From positions 51,908 through 115,907 of the forward strand of contig BLSF01000093.1 of NCBI GenBank assembly GCA_012862575.1: a stretch of 64,000 nucleotides of DNA, read 5' to 3'. This document shows positions 29,120 to 40,734 of this stretch, piece after piece; positions within the stretch are counted from its first letter, which is position 1, and every line of letters begins with the position of its first letter. Below the pieces are notes generated by a model. It searched no databases. It saw nothing but the letters and a program-made list of their open reading frames with translations, and was not told where the DNA came from. The DNA is from Parietichytrium sp. I65-24A. Lineage: Eukaryota > Sar > Bigyra > Thraustochytrida > Thraustochytriidae. A program made the position numbers and the translations under genes.

Positions 29120-32100
29120 ATGATGCGCGGAGCGGCCGTGCGGCATGGGGTTAGGTTAGGGGTCTGGCGACGGAGCGCGCTGGCGGAGAGGCGGATAGGG
29201 ACGGCGAGAGCGCTGGGAACCGCGGGGGACGCGAGAGGGCACCCGTGCCATGGTAAGTAGCTCGGGGAGAGGTGTGGCGGAGGATGCTGGGGTTCGCTTG
29301 GAGGTGCTTTGATTGGCTTGGCTTGAGTTTGCTTTGCTTTGCTTTAATTTGCTTTGCTTTGCTTTAATTTGCTTTAATTTGCTTTGCTTTGCTTTGCTTT
29401 GCTTTGCTTTGCTTTGCTTCAATTTGCTTTAATTTGCTTTGCTTTGCTTTGCTTTAATTTGCTTTGCTTTGCTTTGCTTTGCTTCAATTTGCTTTGCTTT
29501 AATTTGCTTTAATTTGCTTTAATTTGCTTTGCTTTGCTTTGCTTGGCTTGGCTTTGCTTTAATTTGCTTGGCTTTGCTTTGCTTTAATTTGCTTTGCTTT
29601 GCCTTGCTTTGGTGCAGACTCGTTTTGAGCGCCATTTCGATGCCACTTGGACGCCGATTTGAATGCCATTTGAACGCCATTTTGATGCCTGGTGTTTGAC
29701 CCGCCTGCGCTTTCATTGCGCTTTTGGTTGGCTCGGGCTCAATTCGGTGAGGTTGGGTCACGCTTATGCGTTGTTTCGGCTCAATTTGGTGTGGCTTTGG
29801 GTCGGCTGGGTGGAGCGTGAGATGGAATTGGATGGGTGCATGCTTGGGTCAAGCAAATTCTAACCTGAGAACTGAGTTTTGTTGATGCGTGGGGGCTGAA
29901 ATGGCTGCGCTGGCGGAACGATCACGTGGCGATAGGGAGGGAGATGCTCGCTAGCTTTGACCCTGCCGTTGTGGAATCCGGCGTTGGTGCGTGGTGGGAT
30001 GCGGAACACGCAGAACTTGCGCTGCAGCAGCGCAAGTCTAAAAGCGCGGCGCAGCGATTCTCGATGGTGATTCCTCCGCCGAATGTGACTGGCCAGTTGC
30101 ACATTGGTCACGCACTTACAGTTGCCATTCAGGACTGCGTGGTGCGCTTTAGGCGCATGCACGGTGATGATGTGATTTGGGTCCCGGGATCGGATCATGC
30201 AGGCATTGCCACACAGACGGTCGTGGAGCGCAGGCTTGCAAAGGAGAACGGGCTCACCCGCCATGATCTTGGGCGGGAAAAGTTCGTGGATCGAGTGTGG
30301 AAGTGGGTGCACGAATACGATGCGCGAATTTTTGAACAGCTGCATCGTCTCGGCGCATCGCTGGACTGGAACAGAAAAGTGTTCACGCTGGACGCTTTGC
30401 GTAGCGAGGGGGTTTTAAAAGCCTTCGTCACGCTGCACGAGCGAGGTTTGGTTTATCGCGACGTCCGTCTCGTGAATTGGTGCCCTCACCTGCGCACCGT
30501 TATTTCAGATCTAGAAACTGATGTTGAAGAAGTCTCGGGACCTAAAATGATCAAGATCCCTGGCAGAGCAAAGCCAGTGGAAGTTGGAGTCATGCACGAT
30601 TTCGCTTACGAAATGGAAGGAGGGGGTGAGATTGTTGTGAGCACCACGAGAATAGAGACCATGCTTGGGGACGTTGCAATTGCGGTACACCCAGAAGATA
30701 CAAAGTACAAAGATCTGCACGGCAAAGCTGCTGTTCACCCCTTTATTCCGGGTCGCCTTATCCCTATCGTAACAGACTCCGAGCTGGTCGATCCAACGCT
30801 TGGCTCTGGCGCGGTGAAAATCACGCCAGCCCATGATGCCAACGATTTCGCATGTGGTCAAAGGCATGGCTTGGAGGTGATCAACATCTTTGATGATGTC
30901 GGGCGCCTTAACGAGAATGTTGGCTCAGAGTGGTGCGGTATGGATCGCTTCGACGCGAGAGATCTGGTTGTCAAAAAGCTCAGTGAACGGGGACTCTACC
31001 GTGGCAAGCGACCTAATGAGATGCGACTCGCTCGTTGCTCGCGTTCAGGAGATATTATCGAGCCAATGCTCAAACCTCAATGGTTCGTCAGGTGCGGTGA
31101 TATGGCGCAGCGTGCGTTAAATTTTGTGGAGGAGGGTCAACTCCGAATTCAGCCACCTGTGCACAAAAAAACATGGCGACATTTCCTCGGCAATATTCAG
31201 GACTGGTGCATCTCACGACAATTATGGTGGGGTCATCGGATACCGGCGTATCGTGTGATTGACAGCGAACCAAGGATGACCAATGCCACAGACCCAGTCG
31301 ATGAGGAGCGGTGGGTGGTGGCTCTGACCGAGCAGGAGGCGAACGAGAGAGCCGTCAAAGAACTCGGACTCGAACCAGGCTCGTTTCGGCTCGAGCAAGA
31401 CGAGGATGTGTTGGACACATGGTTCTCCTCAGGGCTATTTCCGCTGACAGCGCTGAACTGGCCGTCAGACAACTTTGACAAGCAATATTACCCCATCTCT
31501 CTCATGGAGACGGGGTCCGATATTCTGTTTTTCTGGGTGGCAAGAATGGTCATGATGTGCTCAGAAATGCACGACCCGACCAAACCACCCTTTCGGGACG
31601 TCTATCTCCATCCGATCATCAGAGACAGACAGGGGCGCAAGATGTCCAAGTCCCTCGGAAACGTCATTGACCCGCTCCACGTCATTGATGGCGTCCCACT
31701 CGAGACGCTGGTGGCAGATCTCGAAAAGGGCAATTTAGACGCGAGCGAAATAAAACGCGCCTCAGCAAACTTACGGGCGGAGTATCCGGAAGGGATCCCT
31801 GCGTGCGGAACAGACGCGTTGCGCCTCGGTCTGGCCTCATACATTAGCAGCAATACTGACACTATCAACATGGATATTGCTCGCGTTTTGCACTGGCGGT
31901 TATTTGGCAACAAGCTCTGGAATGCCGTACGATTTGCATTGATTCAAAAGAAGCCTGACGGTAGCGCGAACCTCCGCGAGGCCAAACACCGCGACCTACC
32001 GTTGGAGTCTCGCTGGATTCTGAGCAGTCTCGTGAACTGCGTTCAAGCGTGTGAGGAGGGCTACTCCTCAATGGAACTGGGTAGAGTCACGCAAGCGCTG

Positions 32101-32958
32101 TATGACTTCATTGTGGGCGACTTTTGCGATGTGTACATTGAGGCCAGCAAACCTCTGCTCCAACGCGAGCAAACGCACGCTCAGACATTGCAGGTGCTTG
32201 CGCAGTGTCTTGATACATCGTTGCGTCTTTTGCACCCTCTGGCACCATTTGTCACAGAAGAGCTTTGGCATAGGCTGATGGAGCACCCCACCACGGGCCA
32301 GCTCGGCAGCATGGAAAAAGATGGGGGCAGTCGTAAGTCTTTTTCCCAGAGAGACCGGCTTGTTATGCAGCACTTTCCCACGGTGGGTCGTCTTGGCCAC
32401 CTGAAGGATCCTGTTGCCAATGACCATATGGGGCTTATCATCGACTGCGTTTACGCGGCTCGAGGTCTTCGAGAGAAACTTGTTGGCGTACTGGATAGTT
32501 CTGTTCTCAACGAGCGAATCGAGTTTGTAGCCCCGAGCTCGGAGATTGAGACGATCGGGGAGGTTGTCACTGTGAACATGGAACTCATCAAGACGCTCAC
32601 TAGGATGCGAAGCGTCTCCGTGGTGTTGGACCAGCAGACCGAAGATGCCGCAGAGCCCTCGCATTCGATGCAACATGCTGTGCGGCAACACCTGCTAGCT
32701 AGGCTACCTTTGAATGTGAGTCAAGGAGATATGACTCGCATCGTGGAGGAGGTGAAGCGCTTGCAAAAGCAGATGGACAAGCTTGAAAAGCAAGCCGACA
32801 AGCTTGAGACAACTCTCACTTCCGAAAAGTATCTTTCGAGAGCGCCAGCACACGTTCAGGAGAAGGATCGCGCCAAGCTTATGGACCTGCGCGCATCAAT
32901 GGGATCGATTGAATCATCGATGGAAACTTTGTCATCTTTCTTGAAGACGCCAGCGTGA
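29120..32958 (+). CDS. Valyl-tRNA synthetase with probable spliced presequence
   Basis: It charges tRNA-Val with valine. The main exon codes a complete class Ia enzyme: PPPNVTGQLHIGHALT holds the HIGH site, the editing domain carries STTRIETMLGD, and KMSKSLGN is the second ATP site. An anticodon-binding region and a C-terminal coiled coil follow. The first Met of this exon is at 29944 (MLASFDPAVVESG), directly at the catalytic core. Upstream, an exon at 29120-29252 starts ATGATG and codes 44 residues rich in Arg and Ala with almost no acid residues, ending at GTAAGT. Joining it to the AG at 29935 keeps the frame (1051 residues in total). That looks like a mitochondrial or plastid presequence. 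Starts at 29944 could give the cytosolic form. The first exon is an inference (about 65%); the rest is certain. Confidence 0.93.
29323..29610. repeat. Pentanucleotide array (TTGCT/TTTAA variants)
   Basis: About 57 five-base units, mostly GCTTT with interspersed AATTT and GGCTT. The antisense frame reads as endless Lys-Gln-Ser-Lys-Ala, a by-product of the 5-base unit. It lies inside the proposed first intron of the ValRS gene. Confidence 0.93.
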
Positions 32959-33295
32959 AAGATTGTCTTTCCCACCCCAAGAATCGCGTATAGCTGGCAC
33001 ATCATTGTCTCATTCTTGGGATCACTGTCCTGATTGACATCTGAATAAATAAGAAGAATCAAATCACCACTATTCAAAGGAGCTTTCAATTCGTTCATAC
33101 CTTTTCTTTTCTCATTTGCAGTTGATTTTGACAAGAAGCGAACAAATCACAAAGAAGAAATTTAGTGTTGTTGTTGTTATTGCTGCAAGGTTTTATGAAG
33201 ACAAAGGCAGAGAAGGAGCTTCCGCGCCATTTCTCGGCTTATTAATTTATTTGTTCTCCAGAGCTAGAACGGGGCCATCTAATCTATCTATATCT
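32959..33295. other. Short intergenic region between convergent genes
   Basis: Presumably overlapping 3' UTRs of ValRS and TRAPPC11. It contains a very good splice-acceptor look-alike, CTTTTCTTTTCTCATTTGCAG, quoted as its first part CTTTTCTTTTCTC and its end ATTTGCAG, ending at 33121. No partner exon was identified. Confidence 0.45.
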
Positions 33296-36200
33296 CTAAT
33301 TCTGGACCTGCACCTCCGCGATCTGCGGAGAAATCGAAACGCCGTCGTCCACGTTTACATTTCTCGTCGGCGCAACAAACAACAGCGCCTCGGAACGTCC
33401 TGGAACAGAGAATTGGGTCATGTGCCGCGAAGACTCTACGACTACGGAAGGCAAGGTCAAATTGCCAGTGTGTAAAGGGACAAGTGCTATAGGGATCTCA
33501 TTCGTACCATTTGGTGCGAGGACGACGGTGGATTTCTTCAGACCCGCCCGGTAAAAGTCTGGCGAATCTTCAATGGTGAACACCAGCTCCTGCGCGATCT
33601 CTGTGGTGTTGAAGATTTTGAGAACCATGTAGAATGGGTGCCCGACCACTTTGTTCTCCTGTGCTGGGAAGGTAGTAACTGCAAGCTGCAAGTGGGGGAA
33701 CTCCACTTTCGCATTCGGGATGGGCAGGTACATGTGCGACTGGGTCTGGTCGGACCGCGACGCGCGAAACCACGATATTTTCACGACACCAAGCACGGCG
33801 CTCTCGGCAGCTTGCAGAGGGACAACCTCGAAGCCAGCTGAGAGGCGATCCCCACCTTCAAGAGTTTGCTCCCCCGCAACCACCACTGCTTCACTCGAGA
33901 GCGGGTCATTGTTGTCGCCTGAAATAAGGCTCCGAACGTTACAGTGCGAAGCAGGCTCCACGGCAATCTGAGCCACTTTGACCGCGATATCTCCTAAGAT
34001 AGAGGGGCATTCAATATCCACGGCGACATAACAAGGGGTTTTCACCTGGAGTGCGCTGTCGGGGTCTTTGGGGAGCAATTGAACATTGCTGGAAAATGGC
34101 AAGCAGCACGGTATCTCGAAGGCTTTTTCCACTGCAATGGTCTCGTTGGTTCCTCGAAGTTGATATTCTAGGCGCACTTTGCAGACTCTGGACTGCTTCG
34201 TTGTCCCAGTTGCGGGGTATGGAAGTGAATTGAAAGTGCAAAAGAGCGGAATGCTGACTTGGTCGCCAGCCGACAGGTCCACGCTAGATTTAATTGGATC
34301 AATTGGCTGGAACTCATTGGTGTCCACAGCTAGAGGGGTATTTCGGTCAGCCCAGAAGAAAGGATTCGACCGAGACTGCACCGGCGGTTCGCACGTAACC
34401 CAAACTTTGGCTTGCGACACGACATCGCGCTCAGACTTGCACACAATCTCCAACGGATACAGCTCTCCAACAAGTGCATAGCCCTCGTGGTTTAGTGAGA
34501 GCTCGATTGACGGCTTGAATGGCTGGATCTGCATCTGAGTGTGCTCGCCACAACTAGCGTCCGAGGGGGCGGGTAAAGGTGGCCAAGGGTTGAGCCGGGG
34601 GCCAACAAGGTGATCAAACAGCTCCCTGTCCCTTTTGAACTGGTGTGCCTGGTTGATGGTCAGTTGCGAAGACTTGTGGAAGTGTGAAGACCAGAAGGAA
34701 ACCCCGGAGAAAAATGCCTGGGTGGTGTCCAAGACGCCTTGTCTCTGGTTGAGGCTTTCGCGGTCTTGGCGTGTGGAGCCCACCAGTTTTGCTTGGATCC
34801 GTATGGCCTGCAGTGTGCGCACGGCGCTCAGGTATTTGCGCGTGGCGGAGGTTTTACTTTTGCTCTGCCCAGCTTTCACCATCATGTCGTCTGCCTTGTC
34901 TCCGTTGGGGGTGTCCGGCTCATCCGTGCATACGGGGTTCAAAATAGCGATCCTCACTCTAAACACCTTCTCCTCCTGCGGGGCAAACTCCAGAGGCACG
35001 GCATCCCCGTCTGAGAAAATTGTCTTTTTGTCATCGCCCGGATCACTTGCGGGGTTGTCGCTGCCTCCAGCGTACAGGTTGACCTCGTACCTTGGGTCGT
35101 TGAAGACGACAGTGAGGCAGTCGTAGCTAGTCGGTATGAAGAATTTGGATTTGATCCTGATGGTCGCGGTGACCTGCTCACCGACGACCGGGCTCGCCGA
35201 GTCAAACGAGGCTCTCCAGGAGAACAGCGAACATTGGAGGTCGTCCAGCGAGAATGCGAGCTTGAGCATTGCCCCGTCTGGAGCGCTGACCTCGGGCGTT
35301 CGGCGCAGCGGCATCTTGAGCCACTCGACGAGCTGCGTCGCGACGACTTGACGGGCCTCGGAAGAGGTCTGGTGCATACCCAGGAGGCGAATGGCCCCGT
35401 TGATCGCGTGCCGGCGATCTTTAACGGTGTAGATGTCAAAAGGGGATTCCGGGTCATGTTCGCCGCCGTCAAAGGTGGATTCGCGGGTGACCCTAACGGC
35501 GCACTCGAAGAAGCTCTCCATCATGGGGAAGCATAGCGAGTACCACTGCTCGCGGTGGTAGATAGCGGCGGCCTGAATAAAGTCTTTGGCAGCGAGCCGG
35601 TAGGAGCCCAGCAGCATGTTTTCCGTGGCAATCATCGCCTGCACGGAGAAGAGCAGGCGCGTGCATCTCGTCTTTTTCGCCATCCCTGCGCGGGAGGCGA
35701 GTCTATCGTGTAGCTGCTGGAGCAGCTGTGCCGCTACCCTGCTCTGCTGTCGGTTGCACTCGTTGACGCAGATGGCGCTTTGTAAAAGTCGGTGCACGTC
35801 CGCGGGGTCCAGGTTGGGGGCGCCGTCGCCCACGATGAGCGGGTACGCGCCGAGGTATTCGGTGGGTTCAAGTCGCACCTTGAACATGGAGCAGATGGAC
35901 TCGATCTGCTCCTGGAACTGCCTTTCCGCGGGAGCAAGCTGCTGCTGCTGCTGCGACGACTGGCTGCTGCTGCCGGTCCTCAGTAGTCCGAGCGCCTGGG
36001 CGGCCTCGCGGCGCCGGACCGCGTACCTGGCGGCTAACTCGAGGTGGTAGGCCGGATCGCAGCGGACGCGGTCCTTGAGCGCGAGGCCCGCTAGCGCAGA
36101 CCCAGCCGCGGCCGCGGAGAGGTCGGTGATGGTTCGCTCGAAAGCAGTGTGTTGGCGCATCATCCACTCCCAGTGCTGGAAGATAAGCACGGAGGGCCCC

Positions 36201-37239
36201 GTGAGCGGGGCGAAGGCGAGGACGTGCTTGTTGAAGTGGTCCAGGACCGCGGGCAAGTTGAGCGTGCTCGCGTGGAGGGCCACCACGCGCTTGTGCACGT
36301 ATTCCGCCACCATCTTGGTCTCCTGGCAGCTGTACCTGCCGGGCTCCGTGGAGATCTCCTCGCTGCCTGCCACGCGCCTTGCCAGCCGCACGCACGCCGC
36401 GTACGCCTGCTCGTAGTGTCTGAGCGCCTTGTCCAGCGACGTCACGCACTCGTAGAACGCCGCCATCTTGATCCCCCGCCGCACCGCCGCCGCCAGCGCC
36501 GCGTCCGTCACCTGCGCCTGTCCCGCCTGTCCCACCTGTCCCTGTGCAACCGCGGCCCCCTCCTGCTGGTGATGCTGCTGGGTCTCGGCGTCGTCCGCCG
36601 CCTGCTGCTCCTGCTGCCACGCGCGGATGCGGTCCCTGTAGTACTCGTAGGCGAGGTGGCGCACCCTCTCGGCCAGGTCCTCGGCCACGGGCGAGCCTGC
36701 GTCCGCGTCCGCGCTGCTGGCCACCACCACGTCGCGCAGCGGCAGCCCCGTCCTGCGCGCCACCGCGGCCGCGCTCTCCAGCGCCGCGTCCGCCTGCTGC
36801 GGCGGCTGCAGCGCCGCGGGAACGTCGCTCTGCGCCAGCAGCACCACCGCCCACCGCACGCCCTGCCACCCGCGCGCGCCGCGGCCGCCGCCTCGCGCTC
36901 CCACGCCGCCGCCGCCGCCGCCGCCGCCTCCCGCGCGTTTGGGGTCTGCCGCGCGTCCAAAGCGGCCACCACCACCACGCACGCGGGCACCGCCTCCTGC
37001 TCGCGCGCCCATGCCGCACCGCGGAACAGACCCCGCTGCCTCTCCCCGTGCTGCTGCCGAACCTGTTGGTCCTGCTGATGGTCCGCAGGCTCCTGCTGGT
37101 CCTGCTGCGGGGGCGAGGACGGCCGCTGCAGTACGCGGACGCCCTCGCCGTGCCGGTTCAAAACTGAGTGCAGCGCATCGCGCACGATGCCGCCGCCGCC
37201 CACCACGGCGATGTGCGGCCGCAGAGGAGCGGGGTCCAT
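33296..37239 (-). CDS. TRAPPC11: TRAPPC11 (foie gras/gryzun family), frameshifted near N-terminus
   Basis: A subunit of the TRAPP tethering complex that acts in ER-to-Golgi traffic. The central foie gras domain shows in YECVTSLDKALRHYEQAYA and the helical repeats that follow. The C-terminal gryzun beta-sandwich region is clear in HPFYMVLKIFNTTEIAQELV. The uninterrupted frame begins only at 37012 in an implausible Gly-rich sequence. The true N-terminus lies in another frame from ATG 37239 (MDPAPLRPHIAVVGGGG, later VPACVVVVAALDARQ). It switches frame in the GC-rich tract around 36865-36930, where the equivalent of KVAVVLIQ reads RWAVVLLAQ. One missing base would explain it, giving about 1314 residues. 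A sequencing error in GCG/CG repeats is most likely. Confidence 0.88.
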
Positions 37240-37850
37240 GCGCGGCGTATGTACGCGTGTATTTACGTACGTATGTATGTATGTGTATGTACGTATATAT
37301 GTATGGGGTCCTCGCTGACTCTTACGCAAGGCGCTACTTGAGACTTGAGGGTTGAGGGAGTGGTCAGTGTCAGTGCTCTGCTGTTCTCTCTGTCTTTCTT
37401 TGTCTTTGTTTACTTTGTTTATGTCGTTGTATCTTCACTTGCAGTGTTTTGTTAGGTTTTGGATAGAGGATACTCTAGCTGACAAGTGAATGTTGAATTG
37501 ATTATTTCGTGATGACTTGATTGACTGCGAATTGATTTTGACTGATTGATTGATTGACCGTGAGAACGATGGAGCGAATGGACACAACGGGTTTGGAGAA
37601 GAGGGTCCTGGCTGTGGAGAAACGTTTATTGGAAGCGAGTGTTTCGTCTTTACAAGTAGCAAAGTTCAATTTTTTTTCTTTTTTTCTTGAGCAGGAGGAT
37701 AGGAGGATGGAGGGAGAGAAAGAGAATGGACGAACTCTGCCGGTCTTCCAACGACAGGACGAGTGAGTGCCAATCGTCCGTCCATTCCATCACGGCCTGA
37801 ACGTGCCATACGCCTGTATCGGAGAAATAAATAGACAGAAAGGGGTACGG
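37240..37850. other. Intergenic with GTAT tract
   Basis: A (GTAT)-type microsatellite lies at about 37258-37302. GACTGCGAATT and GACCGTGAGAACG motifs lie near 37527 and 37556. No gene is seen. Confidence 0.55.
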
Positions 37851-38975
37851 TCACAAGCGAGACTGCGACATGACTGTCACATGGCCGACGCGGGGGTCTA
37901 CGCCTTTTGCGAGAGCCTCGTTGTAAAGCTGGAAGGCCCCACTTGGACCTTCGGTGTACGAGATCTTGCACCACTCATTGGCGCGCAGATGGTCGAGGAA
38001 CTTGAACCAGTCCTTGGAAAGCCTCTCGTCAAAAGCGCTTTGGCCGTTCATGCGCTGAATAACTTTGGCCGAGTATGCCGGTGCGAAAAAGAACTTGCCG
38101 GGCAGCTTGGACAACCCCTCTTCCCAGTGCGTGGCGCCAACCAACGTGATTTCGGCGGCTGCGTCCTTGGCCAAAATGGATCGCAGTACTTTGGCGTTCC
38201 CGCTCATATCCACGACCATGGTGCTCGTGCCCTCTTCTTTGGTAAGCCTTTGCTCCACGTCTCCGTACAACAGCACCTCGTCGTAGGTGTTCAGCGACCT
38301 GACAAAGTCCGCGTTTCCAGACGAAGTGAGGCCGATCACGCGGGTCCCCGCGTCGCCAGCGGACCTGAGCAAATACGCAAGCGCATACGCCGTCTTGCTG
38401 CTCGCGGACGTGAGAATAATCCGACGCTTTCCCGCTGCAGAGCCACTCTTCTCCGCGAGAAATTGGCCGCAGTAGTCCTTGAGCAGCCACGCCGTCGGGA
38501 ATAGCGCGCGGAATATAATCATGAGATCCACATTCCCGTCCCTGTAGTACGGGTCCAGCCCGCTATCCAGCCGCGAATACGTGTTGTAGATCACGGCCAG
38601 GTCCTTCCGATGCGGCGCCAGGTCCACGAACGAGTTCTTCCTCACCTTGCTGGCATCCAAGACGCACATCTCCGCCCCGAAAGGAAAGAACCCGTAAAGC
38701 CGCTCTCCCTCGCGCACCCCGTCCGCCCTGGACAGCACCACCCTGCCCACGCCCCACGTCGGAATCTTGGCCCACGCTTCTCGGTCCGCCTCGTTGCCGG
38801 GAGGGAAGAAGCGAAAGTACCCCACGCTGTCCCCTGCCAGCCCATACGAGATCACGTTCGCCGTGAACGCCGCCTTCTCCACGCGCACTGCCACCTGTCC
38901 CGCGCCTACGCTCAGCGCCGGGCACTCCGCCTGCCGCGCGTTCTCAACCTTGCCCTTGTGCACCAGCAGCTCCAT
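37851..38975 (-). CDS. DUF2855 family protein (MDR-like oxidoreductase fold)
   Basis: 374 residues, matching the DUF2855 family of medium-chain dehydrogenase-like proteins with no firmly known reaction. The N-terminal signature is AAFTANVISYGLAGDSVGYF followed by FFPPGNEADREAWAKIPTWG, quoted separately. Then come GERLYGFFPFGAEM and a Rossmann-like stretch (RRIILTSASSKTAYALAYLL with VIGLTSSGNADFV). A nucleotide-dependent reduction of a small molecule is inferred from the fold. The frame stays open for 65 codons upstream only because a 7-base repeat is stop-free. MELLVHKGKVENA at 38975 matches the family N-terminus. Confidence 0.85.
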   Translation of the reverse strand: MELLVHKGKVENARQAECPALSVGAGQVAVRVEKAAFTANVISYGLAGDSVGYFRFFPPGNEADREAWAKIPTWGVGRVVLSRADGVREGERLYGFFPFGAEMCVLDASKVRKNSFVDLAPHRKDLAVIYNTYSRLDSGLDPYYRDGNVDLMIIFRALFPTAWLLKDYCGQFLAEKSGSAAGKRRIILTSASSKTAYALAYLLRSAGDAGTRVIGLTSSGNADFVRSLNTYDEVLLYGDVEQRLTKEEGTSTMVVDMSGNAKVLRSILAKDAAAEITLVGATHWEEGLSKLPGKFFFAPAYSAKVIQRMNGQSAFDERLSKDWFKFLDHLRANEWCKISYTEGPSGAFQLYNEALAKGVDPRVGHVTVMSQSRL

Positions 38976-39018
38976 CTCTATCTCTATCTCTGCTCGCTCT
39001 TGCCTCTTGCCTCTTTTC

Positions 39019-39092
<74 letters not shown>

Positions 39093-40290
39093 TCCTCTTT
39101 CGACCACACAGTGACCGCGCGTCCTCTCTTTGGTCCGCGGAGAGGACCGTGTACGTGTTCTTGCTAGCACCCGACTTGGCCGCAGAGTAGTGGTTTGCTG
39201 TGGTCCGCGACAGAGAGTGTCTGCTTGTTTGCTTGGACACTGTTCCGTGACTCAAAATATCTCAAAAGTAAGAAATTGTAGGAACTGTTAGAATTCTTGG
39301 AACCGGACGCGGTGTTGGATAGCTGGCTGGCTGGCTGGCTGGTTGGCTGGCTGGCTGGCTGGAGAGAGGGACTGCGCGCACACGGCGTCCGCGATGCGCA
39401 ACCCATCACGCGTACGACGCTGTTTCCTCGCTGGAACCCTGGAACCCTGGAACCCAAGAACCAAGAATCCAGGAAGGGATGTTGAACTTGGGTTCCTGAG
39501 AAGGAACTTTTACTAGGCAGTGGGGATCCTGCATACCGGTACTCAAGTGTGTATGTATGTAGAGACAACAGTAGTGGTTCACTCTATGATGGTACTATGC
39601 GATTGGCTGAAGTGGATTGCTGTCTTAACATCATGTACTGGCTAGCTATCATAGTCTACGTAGTAGTAGATAGCATTGAGCTCGTAGGATGGCTCTAGCT
39701 AGCTAGATATAGGGAAAACGTGAATAGCTGCCTACTACAAAACATGTAGTTACCATTCTGATTAAGAAGTGCATAGCGTGCGTTGCTAGAAGCGGTACCA
39801 GAATCTAGTAGCTTCTATTCGAGCAAGTAAGGAGACCTGTGGGAAGACCTTATAACCAGAGCCAGGGTTATGCGAGGCCTACCGGCGCCTCTATCTAGCT
39901 GGCTAGATAGCTAGTAGTCGAGAACGCTTGGCGTATTACTAATACTCCCTCCCCTACGTCATTGGTTAGCCGAAGGCATCGATTTGCCTAGCGTAAACAA
40001 TAGGCCATTTCGTAACTCACGAAAGTGCGCGAAAAAGGACGGAACAGTGAGAGAGAGAGAGAGAGACAGAGAGGGGTACAGCAGCGTACGCATTTGGTAC
40101 GCAACCCGCTAACCGCCGCTACAGCTGCACGGTATCGTCCGCGGTGCTAGTCTCTATCATATAATCTAACACACGGTGGCGTACGGGCGGCGCACAAGAG
40201 GGTCGGTCGGTGGATGCTTTCGAGGCACGCGCAACTAACTCTCAAGTGTGCCCAACGGAGCGAGTGAGTGAGTGAGTGAGTGAGTGAGCG
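38976..40290. other. Intergenic with several simple repeats
   Basis: It holds the AGTTTCC array, a (GGCT)n run at about 39322-39362, a TACCGGTACT palindrome near 39535, GCTAGCTAG clusters near 39695 and 39895, and a GTGA run just before the next start codon. No gene is seen. Confidence 0.6.
39019..39095. repeat. (AGTTTCC)11 tandem repeat
   Basis: Eleven perfect 7-base units, 44 bases upstream of the DUF2855 start codon and so probably in its 5' UTR or core promoter. Confidence 0.95.
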
Positions 40291-40734
40291 ATGGACCAGG
40301 GCACGAAAGGGTTGGTGCGCGAGACGGCGATGCACATCCAGGAGAACTTGTCTCCTGAGGAGCAAGCCAAGCAGATGCACGCACTGTCATTTTATTACAT
40401 GAGCTTCCTCAGAGAGAGGGCCAAGGCGGGCGGAGTCCCCCGCGAGCAGATGCTAGGGCCGCAGCCGCCGCCGCCCATGCAGATGGGCCATCCTTCAGGG
40501 ATGACGCCCATGCAGAGGGAGCAGGTGATGAGACAGCAGCAAATGTTGATGCAGCAGCAGCGATTTGCACAACCGGCCTTCCCGGGCCGGCCACAGCAGC
40601 AAGTCGTGCACAACCAGCAGATTGCTCAGCAGCAACAGCAGCATTTTCACCAGCAGCAGCAAGTGCAACAACAAGAGCAAGCTCAGCAGCACCAGCATAG
40701 GATTCGATTGCGTCAGCCTGGGATGCCACAATAG
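40291..40734 (+). CDS. Gln-rich small protein, function unknown
   Basis: 147 residues. The first 50 are a conventional amphipathic sequence (IQENLSPEEQAKQMHALSFY, then YMSFLRERAKAGG). A Pro/Met stretch follows, and the second half is about half glutamine with His and Met. Gln-rich tails of this kind occur in Mediator subunits and other transcription coactivators, but I do not recognise the N-terminal part, so no function is assigned. The ATG directly follows a run of GTGA repeats (40262-40288). Codon use and the absence of stops support coding, but the CAG repeats weaken that argument. Confidence 0.6.
   Translation: MDQGTKGLVRETAMHIQENLSPEEQAKQMHALSFYYMSFLRERAKAGGVPREQMLGPQPPPPMQMGHPSGMTPMQREQVMRQQQMLMQQQRFAQPAFPGRPQQQVVHNQQIAQQQQQHFHQQQQVQQQEQAQQHQHRIRLRQPGMPQ

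Noticed and set aside
29156-29761. Minus-strand frames coding long Lys-Gln-Ser-Lys-Ala repeats
   Set aside because: They are the translation of a pentanucleotide array in which every frame is stop-free; there is no non-repetitive protein part.
33095-33121. Strong splice-acceptor look-alike after the ValRS stop
   Set aside because: No good donor or coding exon pairs with it; it may be a 3' UTR intron or chance, so no gene was called.
36544-37167. 207-codon plus-strand frame opposite the TRAPPC11 N-terminus
   Set aside because: Arg/Pro/Ala-rich product of the reversed GC repeat; the minus strand has the family match.
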